Notes under the pieces: model-generated | Seen by the model: the letters and a program-made list of their open reading frames with translations, nothing else | Told to the model about the DNA's origin: nothing | Databases searched by the model: none | Origin: Bromus sterilis | Lineage: Eukaryota; Streptophyta; Magnoliopsida; Poales; Poaceae | Length of the DNA stretch: 64,000 bases | NCBI GenBank assembly: GCA_950022295.1 | Contig: OX465601.1 | Span: 172,425,501-172,489,500 of the forward strand | Direction: 5' to 3' | Shown here: piece after piece, positions 22,167-35,200 of the stretch | Layout of the letters: every line of letters begins with the position of its first letter | Position numbering within the stretch: the stretch's first letter is position 1 | Translations under genes and position numbers: made by a program

Positions 22167-25080
22167 TGTAACATCCCAATTTTTCCAAATTCGGATGTTA
22201 ATAGATCATCATATGCATCTCATGCTGCTTCCGCATTTTTTCTGGAATTTTAAAATATTTTTAACATTTTTCAACACATGGCAGTTCGCTGGAGAGGATA
22301 TAAAAGGACTTATCCCCATTTTTAATTTGTTGGAAAATAGTTTAAAATATTTATGGGAGACTTTTTAATTTTACTTTGGAATTATAAATATTTTCTAAAA
22401 TTATTTTTGGAATTTATTTATGCTCTGGAAAAGTTTTTAAATCAATTTTCGGAGTTTTCGGTATTTTTTTTAAAAAAAGCCAGAAAAGTATTTAAAAATA
22501 TTTAAAAATAAGTTGAAAAGTTTTTATTTTATTTTATTATTTTGGTCAAGCCAAAAATTCAATTTTATTATTTTAAAAATATTGGCGAAGACGGAATTTT
22601 AAAATAAATTTCCGTGTTTTTTCTAAAATTGTTTTGGGCCTAATGGGCCTGGTCTGTTTTTTTTTTCCAGCAGACCGAATTTGTTTTTAATCCGGATTTA
22701 CAAAAAAAAAGGCATTAGGGCTGGCTATAAATAGCCCCGATTAGGGTTAAATTTATTTTCGCCAGCGTTTAGGGTTAGCTCTAATCTAATTCGCGGGACC
22801 TGCCGCCGCCGACGTCATCGCCGGAGCTTCGCCGGAAATTCGCCGGAGCTACGTTTTCGCGTTTTTTTTCGAGGTAATCTTCGCGTACGCCCGTGTGTCG
22901 CCGTCCCCGCCTCGCCGGAGTACCCGCCGCCCCTAGCCCCGTGCGCCGCCGCCCTCTGCCACGTCCGCCGCCGCTGGTCCGGCTGGCTGGCCGGAGCGCC
23001 GCCGCGCCATGGCCCGACCTGGCCTGCCGCCGCCCCGCGCCCGCCCGGCTGCCGCGCCTGTGGCCGCGCGCCCCGCGCTGCCTGGCCGCCCCGCCGCCTC
23101 GTGCGCCGCGCGCCGCCGCCCGCCCCTGGCCGCCGGCCTCCCTGCTGGCCGGAGCCGCAGCCGGAGCCGGAGCTCCAAGCTCGGCCATGGCTGCCCCGTG
23201 CTCCCGTGCGTGCAGCCGCAAGGAAGGAGATGAGCTGCGAAAAAAAAAGGATTAGAAAAACGGTTCGCGAAAAAAATATATTCTCAGATCTGGATCCAAA
23301 ACCGTCCAGGGACCCGATCGCGTTTTTTGCAAAAATTTTATTTATGTATCAGTCCTTTTTACAGTAGACCCCCCGGTACCCCCGTTTTTTTCACCCGAAA
23401 CCGTTTTCGCGACTACCTTTTAACCGTAACTCGAAATTGGGCGATTCCAGTTGCGTTGCGACCGTGTAGAAATTATCTAGCCAGTAGACCCAGTGTTACA
23501 GAAGTTTGAAGTATTTAAATGTGGATCCCAAGCTGATCCAAATTTGAACTTCCGGCAGCCGTAACTGTTTACCGGTGTGCCCGTTTTCGCCGTTTCTTTT
23601 TGCGTTGGTTTTTATTTGACAAGTACTTTAAGTTTAGCTACTGTTAGGCAAGTTTTTCTACTGTTCTTTGAATGTTTATTATTGTTTGTGCATAATTGTA
23701 TTGAACATATGATTGATTGGTGCTATGTTTGCTCGTATAGGTTGTCCGGAGTGTGCCGCCTCGTTTTGTGAGGATTGTGATCGTCAGGACCAGCAAGAAG
23801 GCAAGTGATACTTTGATCATATTCATACATATATTTTCTATATGCATTATGTCAGGAAATATCACTCTATTGCATGATAGGTAGTTTACTTTACTGTTGC
23901 TGCAAACCAGTTAGGATAGCCATATGTTTTGACTTGTCTACCATAGATCAACCTAGCCGTGTTGTTACTTTATTGCTATGCTTTGTAGACGTGGTTTGGG
24001 TTGTGAGAATTCATGGAGTGCATGTGAGCTATTTAATAAACTGTGTAGCAACTTTATAATAAATAGAAATCACTTCTGGACGGGCGGGTTGCATCCCGGT
24101 AGTTGTGGCTCGGTTGAGGACAATGCCGGGGTTAAATGCACCCAATGGTTTGTTTGGTGGTGAACCGGGTGCGTCATGGTGTCTACCCTCTCACGCAGTG
24201 GGCGCCGTCCAGGCTCAAAAAGATCAGACATGCAATATTACTAGTAGCTTCCGTGTACAGCCACTGGCTATATGGGCTCTGGCTTAGATGAGTAAGTTGT
24301 GGGGAACCTGGCCCTGGTAGCTAGCTGATGTAGAATTGTGTTAGGTGTACCGGCTACCAAAGGGTGGAGGCAACCTCTTCGGAAAGTCTTTGTCTCAATC
24401 TTCGGGTTGAGTCCAGTGGGGAACGTGTACAAACCTCTGCAGAGCGTATAAACTGATCATGATTAGCCGTGTCCACGGTTACGGACGAACTTTGAGCAAC
24501 TAGTCAGTACTGTTGAGGAATGATCTTGACAGATGAACACTTAATAATAATTTGATTGGGACAAGAGTAGCATGGGTTGTTGTGTGTTTCAGGTAGAATC
24601 AACTTAAAATTTTTGACTAGTTTAGTTCAGGAGAAAATTGGCTTTCTGCAAAACTAAACCATAAGCCTTTCCTTTGACTTACCTTGCATGTAGCTGTAGG
24701 TCCTTTATATAAACTTTTTCGTGTCACTTGCCGTACAAATCAGATGTACTGACCCGTTGTCGGGCTGTAACCTTCGGTGTTGCAGGCTTTTCAGACGATC
24801 AGTAAGGTGCGTTTAGGGGTTGCGAGTCTACACTCAGCATGTTCGCATGTGGCTGTTTATGGACTCCACGTTACTTGCTTTTGCTTCCGCTATATTTATA
24901 TTGAATAAGCTAGCCTTGAGCTATGCAACTTGTTATTTATTTACTCTGGATCATACGTTGTAATAATGATGCACTTGTACTTCGATATACATCTATTATA
25001 CTGTGTGTGCCAGCGAGTTCGATCCAGGGACTGGCACTTGAGCACAGAGACTTCAATTCGGTGTGAATTGGGTCGTTACA
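22167..25080 (+). repeat. 3' LTR of element E
   Basis: 2914 bp, near-identical to 13489-16387. The clearest difference is an extra stretch of about 18 bp in the GC-rich block near 23040. It ends GGGTCGTTACA, followed by the target duplicate TCATT. The TATA box is at 22725-22734. The ORFs within mirror those of the 5' LTR and are not called as genes. Confidence 0.96.
22725..22734 (+). promoter_or_regulatory. TATA box of element E 3' LTR
   Basis: CTATAAATAG, identical to the 5' LTR copy. If active it would read out into the flanking D sequence from 25081. Confidence 0.7.
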
Positions 25081-25277
25081 TCATTGTGGATCTGCACGGC
25101 ATCAGGGATTGCCGGTACGGCTACATCAACCACGTTCATGCGGGAACGTTTCCCTCTTTACGGACTACATACTGGTATGTGACCTATTTCCTTCCGTTAC
25201 TTGCATCGCCATAGCATAGGTCTTGGGTATGGGTCTCGTAGGTTATAAAAAAATTGTGTATTCTGCCCCGAACCCCA
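25081..25277 (+). repeat. 5' LTR of element D, second part
   Basis: Continues D's 5' LTR after E; the first five bases duplicate TCATT. It ends CCGAACCCCA, four bases before the primer-binding site. No copy of this part is visible in the 3' LTR, which is cut earlier by LTR I, so the exact end is judged from the CA terminus and the site that follows. Confidence 0.8.
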
Positions 25278-25281
25278 ATAG

Positions 25282-25294
25282 TGGTATCATGAGC
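25282..25294 (+). other. Primer-binding site of element D (variant initiator tRNA-Met)
   Basis: TGGTATCATGAGC resembles the usual initiator-Met site TGGTATCAGAGC with one extra T. Its position just past the LTR end supports the call. Confidence 0.65.
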
Positions 25295-26949
25295 AAGGCT
25301 ATGCGTAGATGTATTGTACGGATAGAACACATCTAGTATGTGGGCGTCAATTCTCCAATTGTTACCCTCTCACGTGTACTCGTTTAGCATTGCGGCAATG
25401 TCCTGATGAAGCGGCCCCGACCGACCTGACGCGTTTACGCGAGACTGGTTCCATGCTTGACATATGACTTGTACCATATAAGTGGCTGGGGGTCTCTGTC
25501 TCTCTAACATTAGCTTTGCGAAGACGTTTGCAACGGAGGGCCCCGACAGGGGTGTAATAGAGATAATTGCGGGATTAGTGTTGTGGCTTGTTTTTCGTAG
25601 GATAGAAACGGTTCTTTTCTCGAAACCCCTAGAAGCCACGTAAAACTTGCAAAAGATAAATTAGAAAGGCATTTTTAACTTTAATTTGCATGGCAGGGGG
25701 AATCATAGCATGTATTATTTACCGTTGCATCCTGATTTGCTAATATGCTAGATATAACGACGGTAGCATAAATAGAATAATCTCTCACAATACCAATATT
25801 GTGTTCTCCCTTAATGGGCACTGCCTGGAAGGATCTCTCATATGGATGACATACCATACATATTGGGGGTCACGCATATTAAACGGCGTTCGCATGAGGT
25901 TGGGTTTGGCAAGCCTGGCATATGCAGATATCGCATTGTTGAATAGCTAACACTAAGGTTGAATTGGCAGGCTTGACGTACATAGATGCGGCCCTGGAAC
26001 ACAGTAGATCAAAAGATCGAGCACGAGTCACCTAGATGATGTGATTGGCATGATGGCCTACCTTAAACAACATACTGATGGCTGTGACGATCGGGGGAGG
26101 TATGGTGTTAGAGGATTGTGTAATCACTTAGTAAATTTGAGAGATATTCTACTAAGTGGGAGTTTTAGAATTAATTAAAAATTGAACTCCACATATTATG
26201 TACTTAATCTTCATGTCTTAGCAAATATCATTGTAGAAAATGCCATACCAAAAATGTTTATAACTATGGCTCTTTAGTGTTATGAAGAACTTAAGGTAGA
26301 TGGGTCTTACTTCATTGATGTGTACCAACACCATCAGAGACATACTCATTAGTAATGACTTGCTAAAACATAATACGAAGAACTGCTAGGAGATACACCT
26401 GATAACTCCGTAATTAAGGAAGATGATGATGAGTATCATACTCACCGTCACTTATGAATGGTTGTCCAATACACCATATTTCATTCTATGAATCTGAAAT
26501 GTGAATGCATGTTAACCAACACGTATGACGTGGTTGGTGAAACTTGAAAGCACTAAGTGACAAATCAGAGTCAATGAAATATGAGTTTATGGAAGGGGTT
26601 TCTTTCAACTATGATGGAAGAAACAACCTGCTAAGAAAGTCACATGGAAAATGTATAAGATACATGAATACATTGTGTATAACATGGACTACTAAATTGA
26701 CTGGTTACTTTGCGATAGTTGGGAGTTGCATCCGCTTCCTACAAGCTACAGAGACCACGTCTAGACTATGTCATGAAGGAGAATCGTTCACATTTCATGA
26801 GGTCATGGTTAAAGTTGAGAACTTTAAAAGTAGAGCCAATGCAGAAATAGTCATTGACGGAGAAAGTATATTTGATATACAAGTTATAAATGTCTCGCCC
26901 CACAAAACACTAAGTGCGGTTGATTAAGTATTTGATGCTTGAACATAAT
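25295..26949 (+). other. Element D internal region, left part, mostly non-coding
   Basis: Follows D's primer-binding site. I see no recognisable gag domain. Phrases such as AGTGGGAG and degenerate stretches recall Copia internal sequence, but no motif is firm. One open frame of 127 codons (26544-26927) matches nothing I know and is probably chance or a remnant. The region is cut at 26949 by element F and resumes at 39658. Confidence 0.55.
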
Positions 26950-27512
26950 TGTCGTGGGAAAGTCACGACAGATGTCCGAAGAGCCGGACAAATCATGATG
27001 CCTTTGCTCCGAGGTGATATCGAGGAGAGAGTCGGCAAAGACACGAGACTCGGTGATCTACCCAGGTTTCGGCCCGTCTTTCTCTCGAGGTAAAGACCTA
27101 CTCCTACTTCTTATTATTGAGTGGAACCGACTCGTCGAATAGATGAGTCGGCGGAACAATTACAGTGGTGGCTCATAACTTTCGTCTCGAGGAGATCTAG
27201 GTTACGAGTCGTGGATTGTGATGTTGTTGATTGAGTTGGTTGTGGTGCCCCGAACCCTCGGCTCATAAAGGTGCCGGGTTCGGGAGTCCGTGAATCTGAC
27301 TCCTATACGAGGCAGAGTCCTATTCTATTTCTACTTTACAAATATGCTACGTGCTATACAAGGTAAGTCAAATTCCTTCTTGGGCTTCAAGCTTGTCTCC
27401 TTAGCACGTCCTGCTCTAGGTCGAACCTTGCTTTGTGGGCCTTCATGTTGTAAGCCAGCCCAAAGGGTTGTAAAGAAATGCCGGGTTATGGGCTTGATCC
27501 ATCCCCCCGACA
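26950..27512 (-). repeat. 3' LTR of element F
   Basis: 563 bp, starting TGTCGTGGGAAAGTC and ending ATCCCCCCGACA as written on the + strand; about the same sequence recurs at 39097-39657 with scattered substitutions. The short ORFs inside are incidental. Confidence 0.92.
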
Positions 27513-28062
27513 TTAGCCACCAGGATTGGTATGATGCTTTAGTCTTCATGGAAATCTTCACTTGTTTCTTTGATCTTCATAGGGACGACTCTTCTGATCA
27601 GAGTCGACGATTGCTTCCAACTTGTGGATGCCGACTTTTTCCTCAAAGAGTTGACGTCGGCTTGTTCTTCAAGGAGATGATGCCGGCTTGTGCCTTAAGG
27701 AGCTGATGCCGACTCATGCCACGAAAAGTTAAGTGCCGACTCGTGGTCTTCTGCCATCTGCTTCAAAAATCGAGGGATTTCTTGCTGTTAGCCATCGATG
27801 CGCGGCGCCTCGGGTCTCGGGCCAAACTACTTTTATAAATAGGGCCTCTGCCTACCCGTATATTTTCACCTCGTTCACCTTCCTCCTCCCGTATTCTTCC
27901 TCGAGCCAAAGAACAAGGACAGTCTCTTCGCCACCGTTCTTCGAGCCATCCATCCTCGGGGCTAGCGCTGGACGGTCTGAGGCCGTGTCACTCGCGCGCG
28001 TCACCAAGGTACACTACCTTCTTCTCTAGCATTATGATTTTTTCGTTCGTCACCATTACTGC
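27513..28062 (+). promoter_or_regulatory. Promoter and untranslated first exon of element F antisense gene
   Basis: Sequence between the 3' LTR and solo LTR J. A TATA box at 27831-27840 (TTTTATAAAT, then AGGGCC) is followed by a CT-rich leader typical of plant genes. A candidate 5' splice site CCAAG/GTACAC lies at 28008/28009. Transcription would run on the + strand, opposite to F itself. There is no convincing start codon in this exon, so translation probably starts at 32243 after intron 1. Confidence 0.55.
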
Positions 28063-31000
28063 TGTAAGGCCCGATATGCGGTACTGTTTCAGATCTGGAC
28101 GTTGCCGTTTAAACCCGAGGATGAAGCACATATCGGTCCCACCGCGACATATGACGAAGTCATATATCCCGGATTTCAACATGATATCACAACATTACAG
28201 ATACAAGGGTACATCATCTCATACAATCGGCATACATGTGCCTGAATACAATACATCAGCGGAAGATACATGTCTGAGTACAGACTACAATCAATGCCTA
28301 GTGGAAAAAGGTAAAACACACCATGCCCACGTCCACACGGGTCCAGGCTCTCCGCCGGGGACCCCTAGCTAGTCGTCGTCGAGTCTTCGCGAAGGCATCC
28401 AGGAGAAGGATCGTCGAGCTCCACTGAAGTCCAAAGTCGTCTCATAACGTGCGAGAAGAGAGAAGAAGGGGTGAGCTATATCAACAATCAGATAACTAAC
28501 TTCTCACCGTAGGGTGAGGAGGGGGAAGTGGTTGAGGTTGCAGCCGCACTAGCAATATATGAGTGGCTAACTATCTATTTCAGAGTAAGATGAGAACCAA
28601 GCATTCGATGAGGAAGCGCCTCCAATAAGTCTCGCTATCCACCTACTTACGCAAGCATAACACATATCCTATCCTTGTCCTCCCCATCATCACCCGATGA
28701 TGAAGAAGCAGTCAAGGCACACACAAGTTGATCAAGTTTTAATTATGATAATCTCAGTTGCAGTTATCTATGAACATGACGTAGGTCTCAAGTCGTCCAT
28801 AACCACGGACACGACTTTTCGAAAAGATTGAACCCTGCAGGGGTGTACCAACTGTCCATTATAGACGTCGCATGTACGCCCGGTTTCCACTTGGCTGGGT
28901 AAGCGCCTGAAACTCCGGAACGTCAGAGTCCCTCTAACTAACAACGAACAAATCTGGGTGGCCCCCGGTGAGTCGGCATCCAGCTCAGGAGCCGGCCGCG
29001 CTCTCGATCTGGTCTCTACCGTCTGTCGTAGGTTTGGATAGCCGGTTAGTTCTCTTATGAGACCGGGTCCTCAGCTGACCGACAGATTAAACTGAATCTG
29101 TCGGGAGCTAGCCGACAGATATATGCAAGGTTGGCAAAAGGTAAATCAGCTTGGGCCACCACTAAAAATGTTTGAAGCTAGTAAGGTAAGACAAGGGGAC
29201 CCCATAGAATCCCACACACGATTAGGCACGCTCGTCAAGAAACCAATACCCGGAACTCGGGGCCTAGGTGACTCGAATGGAACAAAGTGTCGGGGCGGGA
29301 TAGCCTAGACCTTCCATCCTTCGTCGAATATAGTCAACATTATAATAATAATCATATCATCCACAACAATATAATAATAATAATGTGATAGACCAACCCA
29401 AGGAGTAACAAAGGTAAAGAAGTTAACATCCTAGCATGCATACTAAGCAGGGGATGAGCAGCGAGCAAAGTAACATAGCAGTACATGGTTTGCTGGGATG
29501 TGGAGGAACATGGCTGTTTGGGGTTTCATATGGGAGGCATAAATATAAGTGGTAGGATCAAGCAATCGTTCTATCCTAGAACTAGGCACGGAGAGCTGAA
29601 AGTTATAAGCATGATATATGCTCCCCCTTACCTGATAGGAAGACGATCCGAAGGTGACGTCCATCGATCACGAACTCGCAAAGTCTCCGATGATAACCCG
29701 GGAGCACACAAGACGACAAACACTAGAAAGCAGGCAACGGTTGCACACTATTACTACGGAGCAACATAAGATCAAGAAGGCAACACATAGCACGACAACG
29801 CGATACGGATCTATCGTCGAGAACGGTTACTAACAGATTAAGTGGGGTACCCGTCACACACGACGGTACCGCACAATTACGGTGGTTCAAGTTGTTTAGC
29901 TACTGAAGGTGAGCAAGGTTGTTAACATGGCATCTCACACAATCATGGCATGTCACTCAAACATGGCAAGAGGTGTAGCAGAAATAAACTACCTAGACTA
30001 GTCAATTTAAGTGGGGTGAAATCCTAGACATGGCATATCGGTAAACACCCCATGGTAATTATTGCATTTGGTACTGTTCTTCCCCTAAACATATTTTATA
30101 TTTTTTATTAGCAAGTAAGAGCAGCATATTCACATCCTACACGAAAATCTAGTCAAGTTTCATATAAGGAACATTTTATTCGGAGTTACGGTTAAAAAGT
30201 TATAAGATAAACCATCTATGGTGGCATGCAATGTAAATACTAGTGAAACAGCATGAAGACAAGTGCAAACATGGAAAGTAAGCATATTTTATTAATCTAC
30301 GCGAAAATCTATGCAAGTTACATGTTAAGATCGTCGCAACCCAATCTACGGTCTAAAAGATATCGCCCTCGCAAAACGGTAATAAATACTGCCGATTTAA
30401 AAGCCCAGAAATAGATAAAATTATTACTGGGCCGAAACTGCAGCTATCAGGCCCAACAGACGGGCGCAACCTATCTATTCTACGCGCACGAGCGTCACTT
30501 AGCTATAACAACCTACTGGGCCAGGCCCAACACGAAACAAACAAAAAAACAAAAAAAGAAAGGAGGCTCGGCGCTCACCTTGGGCCGAGGCCCATCTGGC
30601 CGGGTGGCGGCGGATAGCCAGCCTCGCCTAGGGCGAGAGGATGGCGGCTGGGCCTTGGGGCTCCCGTGGGCCGCGGTGGCTGGACCGATGCCTGGGCCGG
30701 CCCATGCGGCTGGGAGGCAGCCGAGCGACGGCGGATCGGGGCCCGATCCCGATCGGGATGGCGGCCACCGCGGTGGTGCTCCGGCCATAGGCGGAGAGGG
30801 CACGACCCGGAGGCGAGGGGGGCGCCGGCGGCTGGCAGATCCGGAGGAGGCGGCCTCGTCTTGGTCGCCGGCGTGGCCGGCCTAGCTCCTTCGGGCGGTG
30901 GGCGAGCTCCACCTCGAGGAGGCCCTTGGCCATGCCGGAAGGCGGCGCCGGCGTCCGCTCCGGCGAGCGCGACGACCTGCAGAGCGAAGGAGGGAGAGGT

Positions 31001-31861
31001 GAGGAGAGGCATGGCCACAGGGAGAGGAGGGCACGAGGAGGAGGGTGGTCAGGGCGGCGCTGCTCGCCGGCTGCGTCGTCCACGGTGGAGATCGGCGCGG
31101 CGGTGGATCTGTGTGAGGCGGCGGGCGCAGATGGGCCTGGCTGGGCCCGGCGGTAGCGGCTGCGGGCCCGCGTGGCCCGGGGCGTGGCTGTGCTGCGGTG
31201 GGAGGCTTCGGGAGCCACGTGGTGCCTGGGAGCCGCCGGATCGGGATCTGACGGCTCCGGGTCGCCCAGATCTAGGGTTTCGGGGCAAGAGGGGCTTGGG
31301 GCAGAATTTGGAGGGGATTTTGGGGGTGTGGCTGCAAATTGTGGAAGGGGAAACCCTAAGTGGGGGTGGGAGAGACTAGGGGTCTTTATATAGGGCTGGG
31401 TAGGCTGGCCAGTTGACGCAAATGCCCTCGGTACCCTCTCACGTGTCCGGTGAACGCGTTCGTGACCGCCGAAGTTGCATACAGACTCCGATTCGGACGA
31501 AACTTCGACCTACGCGCTCAGTGCGTCGAGCCCGTCGATCGTACCTCACTGCGGTGACATTCCGAAAATATTTTTCAGGGCCCCATAAAATAATCCGTTT
31601 ATGAAATAAACGGGGTTTGCATTCCGGTGGCGATGGCCGATCCTGTGCCGGTGGCGATGGTGCTCGGGTGAAACCCGGTGTCGCACAGGTCGTGTGCCGT
31701 TGGGGAAAAGGTCGGCCACACATCCGATACGAGAATACGGGGGAGAAATATTCACTGATTATTATTTCGGTGAAGCAAACACTGCAAACAAGTCAGACAA
31801 TCATCACAGCAACGCAATAAACCAAAAATTAAAATTGGGGTGGAATTCACGGGCTGTTACA
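28063..31861 (-). mobile_element. Solo LTR J (TGTAA...TTACA family)
   Basis: 3799 bp with a perfect 5-bp target duplication ACTGC at 28058-28062 and 31862-31866 and no internal region. It reads TGTAAGGCCCGATATG at the left and GGGCTGTTACA at the right. A TATA box on the - strand upstream of the GC-rich block (30560-31370) gives the orientation. The family also occurs as fragment H (about 43100-43483, opposite orientation) and LTR I (46816-49899 and 62850 onward, same orientation). The long GC-rich ORFs at 30513-31379 overlap on both strands and are not genes. It sits in the first intron of F's antisense gene. Confidence 0.95.
31385..31394 (-). promoter_or_regulatory. TATA box of solo LTR J
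   Basis: Reads CCTATATAAA on the - strand, upstream of TAGGGTTTCCCC and the GC-rich leader. The equivalent in LTR I is at 63831-63840. Confidence 0.65.
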
Positions 31862-32242
31862 ACTGCGATGCTCCGAGCTCCTGTTCTTCCATAGATCGGT
31901 ATAGTTGTTTATGGATACTTAGTGCATGTCTGTAGATAAGCTCTTTGCATCCTCAGTAGTTCGTGTGACGTGAAATCTCGTTGTGAGTTTCCCTGTAGCT
32001 TCGCATCTATCCGTTATGTTTCGGATCTTATTAATAATTCCTTAGATCTATTTTTTACCTTTTTCTAGGTTTAGTTAGATCTGTCTGTTTCTTGATAGAT
32101 TGTGAAATCTGTTTGTGTAGACATGAACCGGTTTTTAACCGACTTTATGATTTTTTGACTAGATCCGACTTATGTTGTTTGTCCATAGTAATTTTCTTTA
32201 GCCGGCTTAGTGATTTTGTTATCCAGATCCGACTCTCACTTC
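31862..32242 (+). other. Rest of intron 1 of element F antisense gene
   Basis: T-rich sequence after solo LTR J with no ORF of note. It ends with a candidate acceptor TTATCCAG at 32219-32226, 16 bp before the ATG at 32243. Confidence 0.45.
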
Positions 32243-35200
32243 ATGGGCAAGGTTAAGAAACGTCTGGGAAGGAGAGGCCCCTTACTAATAGAAAAACTTC
32301 AGAGTGCAATTGGGGGCCGAGTCTTGTTACTCACCAGAAGCTAAAAGTGCTGGAAGAGGAAGGACTCCTCCCTTCTCAATAGGAGATCAAGTGGCGTTTT
32401 GCCGGGACAGAGGAGCGGCCAGAGCCTGAAAAAGGCAAAGTTGTTGTTTTCGCAGATGACGTGACCCGGGGATTCCGTCCTCCCGGGTCTAGATTCTTCA
32501 GAAGCGTGCTGGCTTGTTATGATTTGCACCCTCAAGATCTAAGTGCTAACTCGGTGCTTAACATCTGCCACTTCCAGGTTCTCTGTGAAGTCTATTTGTA
32601 GAGGAGACCAACTCTTAGCTTGTTTGCCGAGTTTTATTATTGCAACAAGTATACCAAACATGGTGGACGTCCTGCTTTGGAGTGTGGTGGAGTCACAGTG
32701 AAAAAGCGTGCCAAATCCATCTTTCCGTCTCCCAAACTGGACAGTAAGGTAAATGATTGGTAGAGGTCTTTCTTTTATTGCATTGTGAAGGATATCAAGG
32801 ATGAGGATCCTTTACCCAGGTTTGGTGCGAGCCGGCTCGAGTTCCATGATGGCCTAAACCTCTTGCCCAAGGAAAATATAAGGAAGAATAACGAGCCGCT
32901 TATCGCCCGTATAAGGGCCCTGGTGGCTCATGGGCTGACTGGTAGAGACCTGGCCCATTGCTGGGTGGGGTGGCAGATCCAGCCCTCAGCATAAGGGAAC
33001 GGATTATGTGTGATTACAACAGAAAAGAAGACCCGATGTATTTTGCGCACAATGAGATGTCCTCTAGTACTTTTGCGTCTTGTTGTAGGAAATTTGTCGC
33101 TGAAAGTGTTGAAAGTCTTAAGAAAGAAGGCCTTGCACTGTTTTTTCAGGGGAACCCTGCTCCCAAGGTACGCTTTTTATTTTACTTGCCTTTGGAGCAT
33201 TTGATATCTAAAGTTTTTAAAGCTTCCGACTTCTTGTGTCTAGGAGGACGACCCTTTTTGGTCTGTTGACCACGACCTCGAAGTTGAAGAGGAAGCCGGC
33301 GAAGAAAACCAGAGCAATGTGGTAAGGACATCTCTGCTTATTTATTCATGATATAATCTCTATCTTCTCATTCCCTTTTGTCTTTTATAGAATGACTCGG
33401 ACGAAGAAGAGGAAGAAGAAGAAGAGCACTATCAAGTGCCTCCTGCTAGGGCTGAATCTCATAAAGAGAACAAGGATGATGTTCCACCGGTAATATTTTT
33501 TCCGGCTATTGATATCTCACAATGAGTTAGCGTCTTATGCTTTTTTTATTTATAGGAACAAAGCCATAAGAGGCATACCCGAAGCACTGAATCGGCGGAC
33601 CCTTTTTTGGATTTGCAAGACCCGCCACGCAACGTCAGGAACAAGCCGTTAAAGCTTGCCACTCCTTCGCGTCAACCTGCCAACTTATCTGGAGAGCAGA
33701 AGCAGGCTAGCGACTCTAGTGTCGGGACCCCTTCTTCTAAGGGCTCATCTGTCCCCGCAGTTTTTCCTATCAACCGCGGGTGAGTGTTTTCTACTAAACA
33801 CCGACTCATCTTGTGGATGTATAATGCTTGATAAATTTCTCCTTTTATTTTGAGCAGTACTTGAATTGAACCCATAGATGTGGATATTTATATGATGGAG
33901 AAGGAGTCGATTGTGCTGCCCAGGGCAGTACCAGAAGTTTTAGTCCCTGAGACTTTAAAGGGCGCCGACTTGCAAGAGTCGAGCCCTTCCAAGATGCACA
34001 AGGATGCCTCTTCTAGAGCCGGTTGAGCAAAGCCGGCAACTGAAGAGGCTGAAGTTATTCCAAGCTCTGCTCTGACTCTTCCTGAAGAGAAGGTAACTGT
34101 TGACCCTGAAGTGACGATCACTGGAGCTCGTAAGGGTGACCCGCCTGCTCAAAACATCTTGGCCAAGGTCATTGATGACAAAAGGCAGGTTGTGAGTCGG
34201 GCCTATGCGTCCATCACTGAGAAGACCACTATTGAAGAGTTGTACCAGATATCAATGGATTTGTCGACTGAGCAGAATGATATAATTATTCATCTTCGAC
34301 GACGTTGTGAGGTATGCCTCCTTGCCGCCTTAGAACATTTTTTCTTTAGTATGCCTTAGTGAGCTTCATCTTTCCGGCATACTTGTATAGCCCCTTAAGC
34401 CGACATGATTTTTTGTCAATCATGCTAGTTTATAAGAGGAGTAGGTTTTCGTTTGGAATCATAATAACTTTGAACTATAGCCCCCATGAGCCGGTATACC
34501 TATCTGGTGGTATGCTGGGTCATGAGTCTTTTTCGAGCCGTAGCCCCCATGAGCCGGCAAGTACATCTTGGCACTTTGCCGGATCACATAGGATCTTTTT
34601 CGAGCAGTAGCCCTAATGAGCCGGTATACCTATCTGGTGGTATGCCGGGTCATGAGTCTTTTTTCGAGCTATAGCCCATAAGATCCGGCAGGATGTCATT
34701 ATATCTTGCCGGATTATAACAAATTTTTGATAATGTAGCCCCAAAGTAACTAGTTAGGCTTTTTTTCTAAGTAGGTACTTAGTGTTGTTTCTTTTTTGAT
34801 AGGTTTCTACCCGTAATGCTGGGCATCTCGATCATGAGTTGAAGGACCGACTCACAGCTGAGTCGGCCAAACTCAAGCAAGCTGATGAAGTAATCAACCG
34901 GCTCCGCGAGGAGTTGAAGAAGAAAAATGAGGAGCTGGAGAAGATGAAGGCCGACATGGCCGAGTCTCATAGTGCTTTGACTAAGGCCATTGATGACGCA
35001 AGCTCTCAGCGTGATGTTGCTGAGAAGAAATTAAAATTGACTGAAGCCAAATTGGGGACGCTCAGTGATAGCGTGCATCAGTTTACATCGTACATATTTG
35101 GTAAGTTGGATGGAGTTTTTCTGTTTTCCTCAGTTTTTTCGACTTTTACTGCTCTGACTTGTCTTGTTTCCTGTTTCATTAAAAGATCATGAAATTCTGC

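Larger units (their letters stand above)
13489..25080 (+). mobile_element. Element E: intact chromodomain Ty3/gypsy retrotransposon (11.6 kb)
   Basis: It is complete, with 5' LTR (13489-16387), primer-binding site, extra ORF (16558-17274), gag-pol (17667-22154), polypurine tract and 3' LTR (22167-25080). A perfect 5-bp target duplication, TCATT, sits at 13484-13488 and 25081-25085. The two LTRs start TGTAACATCCC and end GGGTCGTTACA, and differ only by scattered substitutions and small indels. With an unbroken polyprotein this suggests a fairly recent insertion. It landed in the 5' LTR of element D; D's other LTR lacks it. Confidence 0.97.

Noticed and set aside
26544..26927. 127-codon ORF in the left internal part of element D
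   Set aside because: No similarity to any family I know and located in decayed element sequence; mentioned only within the D entry.
30575..31379. ORFs of 147-237 codons on both strands in solo LTR J
   Set aside because: GC-rich LTR leader; Pro/Arg/Ala/Gly-rich translations without domains, not kept as frames in LTR I.
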